Shown here in pieces: positions 1 through 14,200 of a stretch of DNA of 64,000 nucleotides (the stretch's first letter is position 1; every line of letters starts with the position of its first letter). The notes below the pieces were generated by a model. That model was given only the letters and a program-made list of their open reading frames with translations, had not been told where the DNA came from and ran no database searches. The DNA comes from Acanthopleura granulata (taxonomy: Eukaryota > Mollusca > Polyplacophora > Chitonida > Chitonidae): positions 39,794,252 through 39,858,251 of the forward strand of contig JABBOT010000001.1 of the NCBI GenBank assembly GCA_016165875.1, written 5' to 3'. The position numbers and the translations under genes are program-made.

Positions 1-370
1 GAACAAAAGTTAAGCTTTTTTTTTTAGTTCCTGTACATGTAAATGGGCTTTCATTCATTGATTGAAGGTTAAGCTCTCTAGTCTAAGATATGGTGAGTAA
101 ATGTACATACTCAGATGGAAGGTTAGGCCTTTTTTTTTTTTTTATAGCTCCTGTATATTAGGTTATACTCATACATGGATTGAAGGTTAGGCTTTTTCTT
201 TTTGCCCCCTAGTCTGTGTTAGGGTGTGTAAATGTACATACTCGGATGGAAGGCTGTAAGCTTTATTTTTACCTCCTGTATAAAGACACTAATGTGTAGA
301 TGGAAGGTTAAACTTTTTTTTCAGCTTCTGGATGATGGCAACTTGAAGGTCAAGCTTTTTTCTTAGCTCC
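1..370. repeat. degenerate ~60-bp tandem repeat
   Basis: The motif GGTTAAGCTTTTTT (variants GGTTAGGCTTTTT, GGTCAAGCTTTTTT) recurs near 7, 66, 121, 185, 247, 305 and 348, each followed by a T run and a CTCCTGTA-like segment. It reads as a decayed minisatellite, probably inside a BUB1 intron since the first visible BUB1 exon is still downstream. No coding potential is seen. Confidence 0.6.
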
Positions 371-1133
371 AATGTACAGCGATAGAAAATTATGTTTTGT
401 TTGTTTTTCATATTTTTTGTGTTTCTACATGTACACAAGGTCCACTGTTGGAAGATTGACCTGTTGGTATTGGTTTTAGTTTCATCGGCTTTGTGAATGT
501 TTTTGTAATGATTTTAATTGATAGACTTTCAAGGCAAAAATTTTCCAGATATAAAAAATTCACTTCTGTAGTAAACACTTGTTCTCTGGAAAGTGTCCAT
601 GCAGAGCAACAGTTTCTTGTACAGGGGTTTTTGTGACCTTTATGTTTTTTGAGATTCATGGACTTGGCTAAATTTGCCATTTTTGTAATCAGGAAAACTT
701 TCATGTAGGGCTACAAATTTTATGCACATGCCTACCTACATGTAGGAGAACAAGATGGGTATTGATAACCAGGTTCCTCTGGTGATTTACCAGAGTTTTC
801 ATCATTTTCCTGTTTTGTGGACACACATTCAGATTGACTTTAGTCTGTTCTTCTGTAAACACAGATTTCTGTAAGCCTTTCTGGGGCTACAGTTTCTTCT
901 GCAAACACCTACCTAGATAAGCTTTCTGTCTCTCTGGCAACTTCACCAGATTTATACCATCAGAATTTACCCTGGTATACACATTATCTGTAGAAAGCTT
1001 TCCACATCTGTGTTAGTACCAGGAGCCTATGACACGAGCCGATGCATGTGCCTTCCTATAATACGATGAAATGTTTAAACCTTCCACACAAGCAGTGACT
1101 AGTGTCAGCTGAGTACTTGCTCAGTCAATCATA
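371..1133. other. probable BUB1 intron, no exon recognised
   Basis: I find no exon matching the N-terminal TPR-like region of BUB1/BUBR1 here. The stretch has weak internal repetition of pyrimidine-rich pieces (TTCTGTAAACACAG, TTCTGCAAACACCT). ORFs on either strand are short and without recognisable motifs. Confidence 0.4.
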
Positions 1134-1600
1134 GGGGTGCAGTTGCCAGTACACGGGGTGCAGTTGTAGTACACGGGGTGCAGTTGCCAGTACACGGGGT
1201 GCAGTTGCCAGTACACGGGGTGCAGTTGTAGTACACGGGGTGCAGTTGTAGTACACGGGGTGCAGTTGCCAGTACACGGGGTGCAGTTGTAGTACACGGG
1301 GTGCAGTTGCCAGTACACGGGGTGCAGTTGTAGTACACGGGGTGCAGTTGTAGTACACGGGGTGCAGTTGCCAGTACACGGGGTGCAGTTGTAGTACACG
1401 GGGTGCAGTTGTAGTACACGGGGTGCAGTTGCCAGTACACGGGGTGCAGTTGTAGTACACGGGGTGCAGTTGCCAGTACACGGGGTGCAGTAGTACACGG
1501 GGTGCAGTTGTAGTACACGGGGTGCAGTTGCCAGTACACGGGGTGCAGTTGTAGTACACGGGGTGCAGTTGCCAGTACACGGGGTGCAGTTGTAGTACAC
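1134..1600. repeat. minisatellite of two interspersed unit types, 23 copies
   Basis: Head-to-tail units all begin GGGGTGCAGTTG and end AGTACAC. A 21-bp form (A) has CC before AGTACAC; a 20-bp form (B) has T there instead. Reading along the + strand the order is A B A A B B A B A B B A B B A B A C B A B A B, where C is a single 17-bp unit lacking the TTG segment. Units are otherwise nearly identical, so the array is young or homogenised. The ORFs of 150-170 codons on the - strand are artefacts of the repeat. Confidence 0.95.
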
Positions 1601-1700
1601 GGATAGCCTATCATGGGAAGCAATTTGCATATCAAAGACAACTGCAATGGGTTCGTACTCGAACTCCCCAGAATGAAGTTTTTATAATACCATATATGAG

Positions 1701-1911
1701 CAACTGTGGCTGAGGGGGCTGGCTCGCCAGTGGGGCGTTATGACACGGTGCCTCTCACCAATGTGGTCACTGTGAATTCAAGCTCATGCTGGCTTCCTCT
1801 CCGGTGGTTTGTGAGAAGGTCCACCAGCAATCTGTTAATGGTCGTGGGTTTCCCCACCATAATGCTTAAGTACGGCATAAAACACAAATCAGATAAATAA
1901 ATAAATAAATA
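1701..1911 (+). mobile_element. tRNA-derived SINE
   Basis: Full-length-looking copy: a tRNA-like head (GTGGCTGAGGGGGCTGGC, then TCACTGTGAATTCAAGC as a B-box relic), a central part with GAGAAGGTCCACCAGCAATC, and the tail GGCATAAAACACAAATCAGATAAATAAATAAAT. The same family recurs at least nine more times in the window. Confidence 0.85.
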
Positions 1912-2206
1912 CTATCATACATACCATAGCTGAACATTTGCTCAGCCATTCACAGGGTTGCCATAGTTCACAGATTGCCACTGACTCAGTTTTGTTTTTC
2001 TTTTTGAATATGTTTACGGTCTGTAAGGTCAATTGAGGTAAATTTCAGACGTGGTTTTATGACTCTAGATTTCATGCTGGATGAAGGTCATCAGAACAAT
2101 GGTTGACGATGGACAAAAATGAATGAAGTGTTGTGAATGTGGTGTTAGACAGAAGCCTTCTTTCAGAAAGAGCTGAGTGAATTATATGCTGTCTTTCCTC
2201 TGACAG

Positions 2207-5200
2207 AATGAGCAACTCGAGTTCTGAAGCTGTGAGCAATACCTCCCTCACTGACGATAGCGGTCAAGTTGGAGCTAAGGTAAGCAGCCGACAAAAAGGC
2301 TCTACCTCGGCTGTGAGCAATGCCTCCCTCTCTGACCACAGTGACCAGATGGGAGCTAATGTCAGCACCCGACAACCAGGCCCCATCCCAGCTGCTTTTG
2401 TCTCCAAAACTGTCCACCCCCATCCTTACAGAATCAGGTGAGTTATAGCAGCCACAGTAAGCACATCAGATGATGTCTGGTATTTGATGTACTCCTTATA
2501 AATGTTAAAATCATCCTTGTTATTTTCAAGTACATGAAATGTCACCAAATCCATGATGAACTCCCTATAAATGTTAAAATCAGCCCTGTAATTTTGAAGT
2601 AGACAGAACATTATCATATTATATATGTTCTACTCTTTATAAATGTTAAATTCTGTCTCATAAAACCTTACCATATTAATAAAATGACCACCTTACAGAT
2701 GTATTCATCAGTCTCTTACTGTCAGATTTATTCAGAATAGAACTGATGTTGTGGCATGAAACCTAAGTAAGAGCAATTTTAAATTACAATTTACAAGAGA
2801 GAACATTACACAGCTGGCCATCTCCCCCAGCTTAAATTTGTAAATTACCGTGGCAGCACTCAACATTACTGGGGCTGTGATGACATTAAATGGTCGACGA
2901 TACTAAATGTAGCTTTTTTGTACTAAATGTGGCCTGGCAGCTACCAGTGTGGTGGTCATATCTCTGTGTCACACAGTTTACTAGTAAATTGCCAAAGGTT
3001 AGTGGTTTAACACAGACAATAGGGCCATCATCATATGAGTGGAAAATTCTGGAGCATGACATTTAACAACTGTCGGACTAATCAATAACTACATTAGCAT
3101 GCAAAGACCAGTCAGTAAATGTTAATGTTCGGCCACACCACAGTTTAGGCAGTACGTGTACTTCAGTTATCCCAAAGTGATAACATTATTGTAAAGCTGA
3201 AATGGATTAATTTCTTGTTTGATGAATATCCGGCCACCATTGTTTATGTCAAAACTGCCAGAGTACACCATAAAACAACAATCGGATAAATAAATTGCAC
3301 TAAAAATATATAAATATGTATTGCTTCAGCAGTGAGCAAACCATCACCAGACACCTGCACTTTGATGACGTGACATTACCCAGTCGTGGTTCTAGGAGTT
3401 GTGGAAGTGCTGAGGAGGTCCCAGCTCAGGGGACTTCACTCCTCAGCAACAGCTCCAACACCCCCAGTACCGGCACGTCTGTGCACCCAACCAGCTCAGG
3501 AAAGTCCTCGGGCAGGTCCTTCACTTCAAGCCACACCCCTGACAGTGCATCAGCTTTGGGGCAGCCCAGCAGACACACCCCATCACGATGTGTAAGTCCT
3601 GATGTAGACTGCTGGGCTTTTTTGCACTCTGTACAGTGAAATTTTACTGTGTCTTGATGTTGAACTTTGTGGTGTACTACTTCAGAAAGCCTATTAAATT
3701 CCATTGGCTTTTCCATTTCATTCCAAATCAGCAAAGGTAGACATCAAGCTTACCTTTCAAATTGGCTGAACGCAGTCACACACATTCCAAGTTTTTTTTC
3801 TTCTTTTAGATTATGGGTTTAAAGAATAGGTACCCTTCAGATAGTAATTAATATAGAAGACCAAAGACTCCTCTCACTCTTACTGTCTTTTGACATGACT
3901 CTCCTTGACTGTGCATGCTTTATATTTAACCACAGTTTCAATTTGTTTATAAACCAGGGCTGTTGAAAAGCTTGAGGTGGAGGTTTCCCTAGAGCAGAGC
4001 CCATTGTATATCATTCTTAACATTAAAGCCGTCCCCTACCCGGAAAATCTGTGATCAACCTGTTTTTTTAATCAACTTTCGAGTTTTTGTTTTTGTGCCT
4101 GGTTTACAGAGTATAGCACCTTCTCCCACTGTGAACACAAAGGAAGCCTTTGAAGTGGTGATGGAAATGTTTACAGATGGAAACCTGGAAACCAACTTGG
4201 GCTTCTCGCAGCCTGTAGGAATGCAGCAGAAAATGGACAGCTGGGCTTCAGGTAGGACAGCTTCTTCTTGTATTCTAACATGTTTCTCAGTGTCTTTGGT
4301 TTAAAGGAGGTTACATGCAGATTGAATGCCATAGGGAAACTTGCAAAGGATGATGACAGTGCAGTCCTGAATAAAAGAAGCTTAGTTTCTGGACAGTGTT
4401 TACTAAAACAAAACAAAGAGAAAATCAAGCATGAAACCTTTGTGCTGGATATTCCAGTGATAGAGTGAGCTTGCATGTTTCATAGTTGATAAAGGATGGA
4501 GGGGATAGGGCCTAAGATGGTTAATAGTACTGGCTCGCTACAGCAATCAGGCCATTGACCAGTGAGGTCACATGTTCAAGGTCAGATCTCACTGTCTTGC
4601 CTGCAGCTCTGAGTCAGGAGATTTTTCTTGGTTTTACTTGGGCATGCGATTCAGTTCCTTTCATCCGCAAACGCGAGCCATGTAAGTGAACACAAAAAAT
4701 TTCTTGAGCACAGCGTTGAAACATCAATCAAATAAATAAATTTGTTTATGTGGTTCTGTTCAACTGAATGCCTGGCTTTGTTCATGTTTTGGGGCCTCTG
4801 TGGCTCAGTCGGTTAGCACGCTAGCACAGCGCAATGACCTGAAACCTCCCACCAAAGCGGTCGCTGTGAGTTCAAGTCCAGCTCATGTTGGCTTCCTCTC
4901 AGGCCGTACGTGAGAAGGTCTGCCAGTAACCAGCCGATGGTCATGGGTTTCCCTCAGGCTCTGCCTGGTATTAATCAATCAGTCATCAATTAGTCAGTCA
5001 TTCATTGATGACAAATTATTTGCCAAACAGTGAAACGTGTATAGAAATTTTGCAGTCTCCAAGGAAGGGTGAAAATGTAATTAAAATGTATAATATCTCG
5101 CTTTTCTCAGCCAATGGTGGAACTTTTGGTGGTGGCGCTGGCTTACCATTCAAGATCTTCAGTGAAAACAGTGCAACAAGCACTAGCACAGGTTACAGAG

Positions 5201-8200
5201 CTCCTGTTGTTCACAACACAGACGCTGATGTGGAAAACAGGTATTGTCTTGGAAAATAAACTAGATTCTAAAAACAAGCTGATGTTAAGTTAGAATTTTG
5301 CTTATCTCATATATATGTATGTGCCATAACTGAGTCAGAGCCAACGTTTCAGACCTAAAAACCTAAAATCTTTTTCTTGGGTGTAACTTCTACAACCTAT
5401 CAACTATCAACTTTTAGACAAGAACTGGTAGTTTGCATTCGTGGCCGTTTGTTTTTTCAGAGGATAGTCCTGCAGTAATGCTAACACTGAGCTCATAAAA
5501 CGCCTTTGCTCATGTCCAGAACTATGTTCTTTCCTTTATGACGTCATAATTATGTATGTATTTGTGCTATTAAAACACTTTGGTAATACACAAGCTTTTC
5601 GAGCCAATTTCTTCCTAGAAACTCGATTGAAGAAATCAGAAAACTCAAAATTTTTCATCACCAATGTATGTAAAATGCAGCTAAAATTCATTTATTTTAT
5701 CTAAAATCAAAACAAAATTTGTCGAAAACTCAATTTTCCGATATTTCTTGTTGTGGTTATCACTATGAGAAAGTGTCTAGAAAAACCCCTGCAAGCACTG
5801 CAGTGTCACAGAAGAAAAATTACATGTACAGCAGGCACGTCAGGTACATGTAGGCAGTTTGCTGGAATGGGGTCAGTTGTGGCTCCCTCAAATATGTGAT
5901 GTGAGTTGTTATTCTGTGACAGAGTGCCCTCAGGTGTGACCCACCCGACCAAGAGGAGGGCCTTGGCCGGAATCCTCCAACCTCCCCAGCAACCTCCCAT
6001 CCTTGGCACCGACGACTTTTATGAGCGGTGTCAAGAGCAGGTAACTCCAGCCATCCACTTGCTGATTTGCTGCCTGCAACATGTTGTAATTCATAAGTAG
6101 CGTAGGGCTAGGTGTGATCATGATTTTTTCATTCATGATTTCTTTTTGGTCTTTTTTTCTTTCAGTAAATAAATCTAAGTTACTGGGAGTTTACTAAATT
6201 TTACATACACTTTCTGGATGTAGTCAGTTCTGTGCTTCCCCCTCTTATTATATGTGACAGGACCAGGCTTGCTTTCATTGTAATATTGTCAATATTGTCC
6301 TACTCAAGCAGGCACCTTTGTTATGCATTAAAGTAGTACAAGTGGAATGTTAATGAGTATGGCACTAAAAACCAAATGAAAAAAATATGTACATAACTGC
6401 CTTTTGGTTGGGGGATGTTCAGATAGGCCCCCAGTTGTATGCAAATTTTTATCATGGAAAGAGCAAAACTTAGGGGGGCGCTTAATTTAAGATCCTTGTT
6501 GTTAGTCAGTGCACTTTAAACAATGATTTGTCTACCTAGTTTCCTCCCACCATAATGCTGGTTGTTGTCATATTCTTGAGTATAGCGTAAAATACCAATC
6601 AATTAAGTAAATAAATAAACAATAATTGCACACTTAAAAATAATAATTTGTTACAAGGTGATTGATTTTACCAAACATTTAGATATACAATATATTCTTG
6701 AAGTTGTGGCAAATGCAAAAAAATCTGTACATTATGGCTATGTGTACATACAAAAACAATTGAAAACAGTATAATTAGGTTAAGTTGATGCAAAAAAATC
6801 ATTGATTTTGTTTGTTCTGTGGTTGGTTTGGTCAAACCACCCCAGAACAGAATCCATGCACTTAGTATCCAAGTACACCTGGAGTGTTAAAGTCTTGATC
6901 ACACTGTACTGATGTGGCTGTTTTCTGTTTACTCATGCACTTTGCAGGACGCAAACATGGATGAAGTGGAGTTTTGTAATTTGCATCACCGTGACGACAT
7001 CACCATGGCTCCTCTGGGGTCACAGTTGGATTTTGCTGCCGCGGCTCGACTAGCCTCAACACCGTTCACCCATGTAACTGAAGGAAAGCAGAGCGAGGCC
7101 GCGCAGATGGGCAGTGCGAAGAAAATAAACCTGGTGGGAGCGAGCATGGAGAACCTGGAGAGCATTGCTGGCCAGCAGAGTGAGCATGTAGACAGTTATA
7201 TCAACGGTGCTGCTGCCAACAAGGAAAAGTCTGGCTTAAGGTAACGGTGAAGCTGCAGACCATCTTCTTTACATTGCGTCTGTGTTTGTAGAATTGGGTA
7301 CTCTGTTGGTAGGCCTTGTGTGCCTGTTGAGGTATTTTGACATACATAAATCCATGCATTTACATCGTATGTTTTTGCAGTCATACATCTCACGGCTTGG
7401 AGAGATAAAGAATTTCTTCCCATTTGGTTCAGTGTTGAGTGACTTCACCCAGATTTTGTATCAGACTGAACAATGATGAGATGGAAATATCCAGGAGATT
7501 CTGAATTAATGGATGAATGAAAAAATGATCATGGCAAAAAGCACATCAGTATTTCTCGTGACCACAGAAGTATCAAGGAAACTTTATGGAACCAAGCCAC
7601 ATCAGCTGACTGCTGTGGCCAGATTGCAAATATGTCTGAAGTAGAGGACAGCCTTTTGCTAGTTTTCATACATTCATCTGTCGTTTGTAGTTTGCATTTG
7701 GGTTTTGGTAAAGTGATCGGAGCTCTAGAGCTAGAATCATTCTTTAGAGAAGTACAGTTTCTTGGATGTCAGTGAATTTGTTGCTTTCAATCCCCAAAAG
7801 GTGCATTTTTAGAGTATTTGGCTTAGCATTTGCAGGAGCCTCTCACCAATATGGTCAGCTGACTTTGGTCAGTGAATGTGTATGTGTATTTTTTAGCCCA
7901 ATAATGGAGCTGAGTGAGGATGATGTGAAGTCCATGACGGCCAGCAGTAACCAGGCTAGCCACGCCTCCCATATGGAGACGAAGCCAGGCAGGGAGAATA
8001 TACAACCAGTACCAGAAGCTGAAGCTGAGCTCTCAACCTCCAAGTCACCCCTGAGCCAGTCCTTTCATGTCATTGACACCTCCGGTTATTTTGCCGCAGA
8101 GGACAAGACAGAAGCGTTGTCCGTCTCCATAGCAATTGACCCGCGGGATCCATTTGACCACCACACAATCCAGCGGTTTCTGTCAAGCTTGTCTGAGCCG

Positions 8201-11200
8201 GTGTCCTCATACCCTGGTTACGTCAGAGTGGAGGGAAACATGCCAGAAATCAAGGAGCAGTGCATATACAAAATGGGTTAGTTTGACTGCTGTGTGCTGA
8301 GGCAGCCATTCCCTGTTTTTCTCACTGTTTTCACTTCTGAGGCAATTTTTTTGATTCAATGAAGTACTTTTTGTTTTAGAGGGAAGGTGTGAAAATGTGG
8401 CTAACAAAGACAAGCATTTACACTCATTTCCGTGCTCTAAATGTAACTAGCTGGAGCTGCATATATGACACGGAATAGGTTACAGCAATCTATTTTTACT
8501 TCTGAGAACAAATTTTGTTTCAGGTTAAAAGTGCAAATATATGACATACATCCTGTGACATACTTATTTTGTTTCTTAATAGTACTGATAACTGTTATTT
8601 TGTGACAGAAATGATGCAGAGTATATAAATGAATTTCTTTCTTTACATATGCAGTATCCATTGCAAATTTGCTTAACTGATTGTAGTTTCAATTTATTCA
8701 CGTGTATGATCGCAGTTAGCAGGGCCTGATCTAGGCCAGTTTTCAACCTCTTGCCTGGGGTTTGGGCATCCCTAGTTTGGTTGCCCAAACAAGAAGACAT
8801 GATGAAAACTCACAACAAAATGATGAGAAATCCAAAACATTTGATTTATTATAAAGAGAAACTGTTCTTAAAGTAGCTTGAGAGACTCTGTTAAATAAAA
8901 ACATTGTCTTGTATAGTAGATTTGAATATTTCAAAGTGTATAAAATGTGCACTTTTCCCAGTTGTATGGGTGCCCAAACTATGGTTGGTTCATGGGTGAA
9001 GAAAACCAGAATGCTTGGGTTTAATCACCAAACATTCAAAATGCAAGATGTGCAGTGAGTTGAAATATCCACTATATCATGATTATATGTACATTTAATA
9101 CTGTTTGTTATTCCACTTGTTTGACTAGGTGATGATAGGTACATTGTGAAGAAAAAGCTGGGAGAGGGAGGCTTTGCCAAAGTCTTCCTTATAGAGAAGT
9201 TTAATTATGATGACCCAGGCAACATGGATGAAGATGATGTCTGTGTTATGAAGGTAAACCTACCGCCAATGAATGAATGATAATCCCAAAACGTCCTGTG
9301 TTGCCTTGAATTTCTAGTCGATGTGACGACATGTGTTGACCTAATGCACAAGGGTTACTGGGCTGTTTGATACTCATTAGGTTTGATGACTCATTAATTA
9401 GAAATGTGTATTTCTAACTCTATTTTCTAAAGGCTTGCAAACTGTCAGGCAACTACTCTCTCAGCTTTGTAAACTGAGAAATTTATCTTCTAAATGATAA
9501 CTCCCAACAACACATTGGTCACCAGTGGTGGCAGTTGTAAAGTGAATGTGTTTGCAGAAAATATCCACTATACATAAAAAAATAGATAAGATAAGATGCA
9601 TCTTTGACTGGTTGTTTGTTCACATCCTACCCTAATGCCTCACCCTTTTCGCACATGAAAGAGCAACTTCCAGTGCAATTTATACACATTTTGATTCAGG
9701 TTGGATTGGCCAGTTTCAAGGCTTCAGAAAAAGTAGAATTGTATCAGTCAACACAGAATAATGCCTTGAGAATATGCTTGAATAAACACCTTGCAAACAT
9801 GCAAAAAGGTTGAGAATTACAGTAAGCAGCGTTAACAGGTTTATTGGGCACTTTGTAGCTCATCCAGCTAAAAGTCCTGTAGCTCCTGATCGGCAGCTGA
9901 TCAGTGTTTAGATGGAATCTAGCTCAGTTCAGGGACAACTTTAACACGAGATTTGTCAAGCACCTGTCAGAGGCATCCTCATATCTGTTGTTGCCATTAG
10001 ATTACGAACGCCAAACGAAAAATAATTGAGCATGGCTTCTTGGTTGTTTTGTAACTGCAGATTCAGAGTCCCCCAAATCCATGGGAGTTCTATATTTGCA
10101 ACACAGTACAGAAGAGACTGGCACGTCTGAGGAGCCCTATTGATGTGGTATGTGCAGACGTTACAGTGTACTTGTTTGTTGTGATGTGATGTGATGTGAT
10201 GTTAGTAGAAAACTATGCCAACCACTCTTGTTAATATTTGCTCAAATAAACTTCGGTGTCTCAGCAAATGAAGCTTGACGTCAAAAATATGGTACATCCA
10301 GCCCTGCTTCCCAAAGAGCTGTGACGTTACCAGTATGGTAAAATGATATGTGACACTGTCGGTTTATGAGATGGACAACAGGTTTAACTAGCCTCTCTGT
10401 TGGCAGATTATTTGCTTCAATTTAAGCAGACGTCATCATTGGTCACAAAACTGAAAACTCTATGATAATGATATTTTGACTGACATGTTATGGAAACTTT
10501 TATTGAAACTTGTGTGCATTTAGATGTCTAGATAAAGATATTGTTTGTCGTACGTGAGAAGGTCCACCAGCAATCTCTGGATGGTCCTGGGTTGCTCCCA
10601 GGCTCGGCCTGTTGACCTCCCATTATAATGTTGTTCGCCATCGTTTAGGTGAAATATTCTTGAGTAGCACGCAAAACACCAATCAGGTAACAAAAGATAA
10701 ATAGGATATTGTTGAGTATCAGGGACATTTTACCTTGACATTTCTCTCTTGTGAAGCACATTTTGTAATATGCACATATGTTTGTAACCAGCTATTCTAA
10801 TTTTAAATATGGTTTACAGCCAAAAAATAGCTTGTTATTGTACGCGCAAAATGTTTGATGCATAGAATGTGCGCATGAAAATTATTGACAGTGTAGTTAC
10901 TTTTAATTTTTAATAATCTCTTTGAAACAGATTAGTGTGTTGTAAAATTGGAAATATTCATTTTCAGAAGTTTTAGTGTATCAGCATATTCTCTTACTTC
11001 ATATTGTAGTCCTTATCCATGATGTCGATAGATACAGCATACTTCTATGATGACTACAGTTGTTTGCTAAATGAGCCACATGAAAACGGAACACTTCTGG
11101 TAAAGTATTACACACAAGTTTTCACTTTGACATCCATTAAAGGTGAAAATGTTATTTAATCTATGTTCCTTTTTTGCAGTTAAAGCCATTACATCAGTAG

Positions 11201-14200
11201 TATAATTATATATATGCCACATAGCAGTAATAGATTTACTGTTCGCATTCACAATTCTGTGCGCTTGTTTTCCTTGAATGCATCTAAAATCTACAGATCA
11301 GGCCAGTGACACTTGATCCCTTCCCTCTCGTCCGAAACTTTTTGAAAAATGATGTTCTTGTTTTTTGTTGTATTTATTGAGCTAAATTTATGATAAGCTC
11401 ATTTTCTGCCAATTTCTGGCCAAAAATGAAAAGATCAGGTCTCATACCTGGAGTGCAGAGAAGGGGGAGAGAGTGTTCAGTGACAGGCAAGAAAGAATTA
11501 AGTGTGATTCTTCTGAAATATATTCACCTTTCATCCAAACTAATAGTTTATACTGGACGTAATTATTGATACATTTCACCGATACACACCTTTTAACTTG
11601 ATGAAATTTTATTTGAAGCGATGTTTATTTTGGAGGGAAAGATTTTAAAATATTGTAGTATTTGAATGAGATTTCTGTTTTTTCTTTTACTGACTACATA
11701 TACATGTATGTACACCACATTGCTGTTACGTGAAATGGTTGAGGATTTAGGCTAGTCCTACCATATAGTGCACGACTGATGCCCTCAGTATGAGTTTAGT
11801 CTGTTGTTAGGGAGTCTGGTTTCTGTTGACAGGACCTTGTGAACATGTACAGAGGCTCTCCCTTGATCATGTCCAATCTGGAGCCCTTGGCCATGTTCAT
11901 CACAATTGAGTTGCTTCACATGATTGAACAACTTCATAAGTGTCAGATTATTCATGGAGACATCAAACCAGACAACTTCCTCATCAGAAATTTGTAAGAC
12001 TTCATTTTTGTATTGTGTTAAGAAGGGTTAATGTATTGATTTACATTGTAAAATTCCTTTGAGATTAACATTATGGTCGTCATTTTTTTCTCGTTATTTC
12101 TGCTTTGAGTTTGCACTTAGTCAGTACAATTATTTGTTACGGTCACTAACTCAATAGGGTTATTTGTAAATGGAGTAAATCTTTAGTTAAGTTGTAAGGT
12201 TTAAGAGGGAGTTAAAAATAATGGCATTGCTGATTTCAAGCGTTCCATAGTTATTTGTTTATTTGATTATTATTATTACTATTATTTCTTTGATTTAAAT
12301 GTTCAAATCGGCTGACTTTTCTGCTCCTGGGGTTACACAGTTCATCAAAAAATTCATTCTGATTCCCTTATATCCTTGCCCACTTCCACAAATCGTCATT
12401 AGTCTTATTTCTTTTTTTCGTAAAAAATGTTGTTCGTGTTACAGTGTCATAATGTTACATGATTTACGAAGAAAGTAATGGAAAATTGATTTACTAAGCT
12501 TTGCGAAAGTGAGCCCTGCTTAAGAATTTATTTAAGGGCTACATAAAATTTGCATGTTACATTATCGTGTGTTTCATTATTCCCCTCCCAGTGTACCCAA
12601 GCTTAGAGGTAGTGATGCGTACTCTGTGTTCGGGACAAGCACTGAGATGCTTAAGCTGATAGATTTTGGTCAGAGCATAGACATGAGCTTGTATCCCCCG
12701 GGGACCACCTTCACAGCCAAGGTCCACACTTCAGGCTTCCAATGTATAGAGATGAAGACAGATCAACCTTGGACCTATCAGGTAGGAGCTCTCTCAATTC
12801 TGGGACTAGTGTTAGCGCACACACACACAAAATTGATTAAATCTTTTCACCAGCCATTGTCCTCACCACTGTTTGATAAGATGCAGGATACATGAAGCAA
12901 TTGTAGCTTTATGTTCTTGAAGTGAATTGAAGAGGACTGAATGAATGAATCTGCCCCTTGGATTTTACTATAATTAAAAATTATCAAAATTTGAAAGTTT
13001 TTCTATGTCATTATATTTGTTATATCTGGATGTTGGTTGTACTGTTAAACACTGAGGATATCATTAATACACAGTACATATATAGTGCTTTCACCAAGGT
13101 TTTATCTATTACATCTGTTTACTTGAAAGAGATTAAAGGGGCACCTCAGTGGTGCATGACCCAGCATAATGACCCAGGAGCCTCACACCAACGTGGTCAC
13201 TGTGAGTTCAAGTCCAGTTCAAGCTGCCTTCCTGCCTGGCCAGACATTGATAGGTCTGCCTACAAGTTGCAGATGCTTGTGGGTTTCAAAACCTGGCTTC
13301 CTCCCACCATATTTCACTGTATAAGTATGGTGTAAAACACCAATCAAATAAATAAATAAAGAGGCTGTACCACAGATTTTTGGGCCAATCAATCAGATTT
13401 TCTTCAATTTACAAAGAATAGCTCAAGTAATATAGTGTTAAAATGATTCTAAAATTTGAAAAAGCTATAAAGCGACTGACTTACACTTTTTAACTGATTT
13501 TGGACAATACCGTGAGCACAGACAAGGATGACCTTTTGTTGAAGATCTGACCTATGCTAAAGAAATACAGGTAGTAAAAAATCTGTTGGATTTGTGCTAA
13601 TTGATTTTTGTCCAAAAAAAAAAAAAAGTATTAGTCTCTTTAAGCTTGCTGATACAAGGTTGATTTCTCCCCTTTTATGTTTTGAAATTCTGTTTTCTTG
13701 GCCATTCCTCAACTGCTTTTGGGAAGCATTCTTAATATATACACGTCTGTTCATCATCAGACATGTTCAATCCCTTTCCAAAGTGGTCTGTAGTCATCTC
13801 GAAAGCCATCTGAAAAAAAAGAAAGACACAGTTGTCTTTGAAGTCTTTTACCATTACTAATTGTGCTGCGTTTTTTTTTTGTTTTTTTTTTTCTCATCCC
13901 AGACGGACTTGTTTGGCTTGATCGGCACAATCCATGTGGTTGTGTTTGGAGAGTACATGAGCATCTATCAGGAAGGAGGGAAATGGAAAGTCACCTCCAA
14001 GTTTTCCAGGTGAGGGCTGGGCAGAACCTCAAGCTCTTCTGCTCAAGTCTACACACATTTGTAATTAAAAGATATATGTGGACATGCAAGGAAGGTGACA
14101 GTAAACAGAGCCGTTGTCACTTTTGGCTAAGGCCATTAGAATATCATTCAGAGTTAAGATCTTTAAGCTTGAAATGGAGGTGCTTTCTGTTACCTTTTAC

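Noticed and set aside
1121..1647. Three - strand ORFs of 151-172 codons
   Set aside because: They are repeated translations of the 20/21-bp minisatellite in all frames, with no other support.
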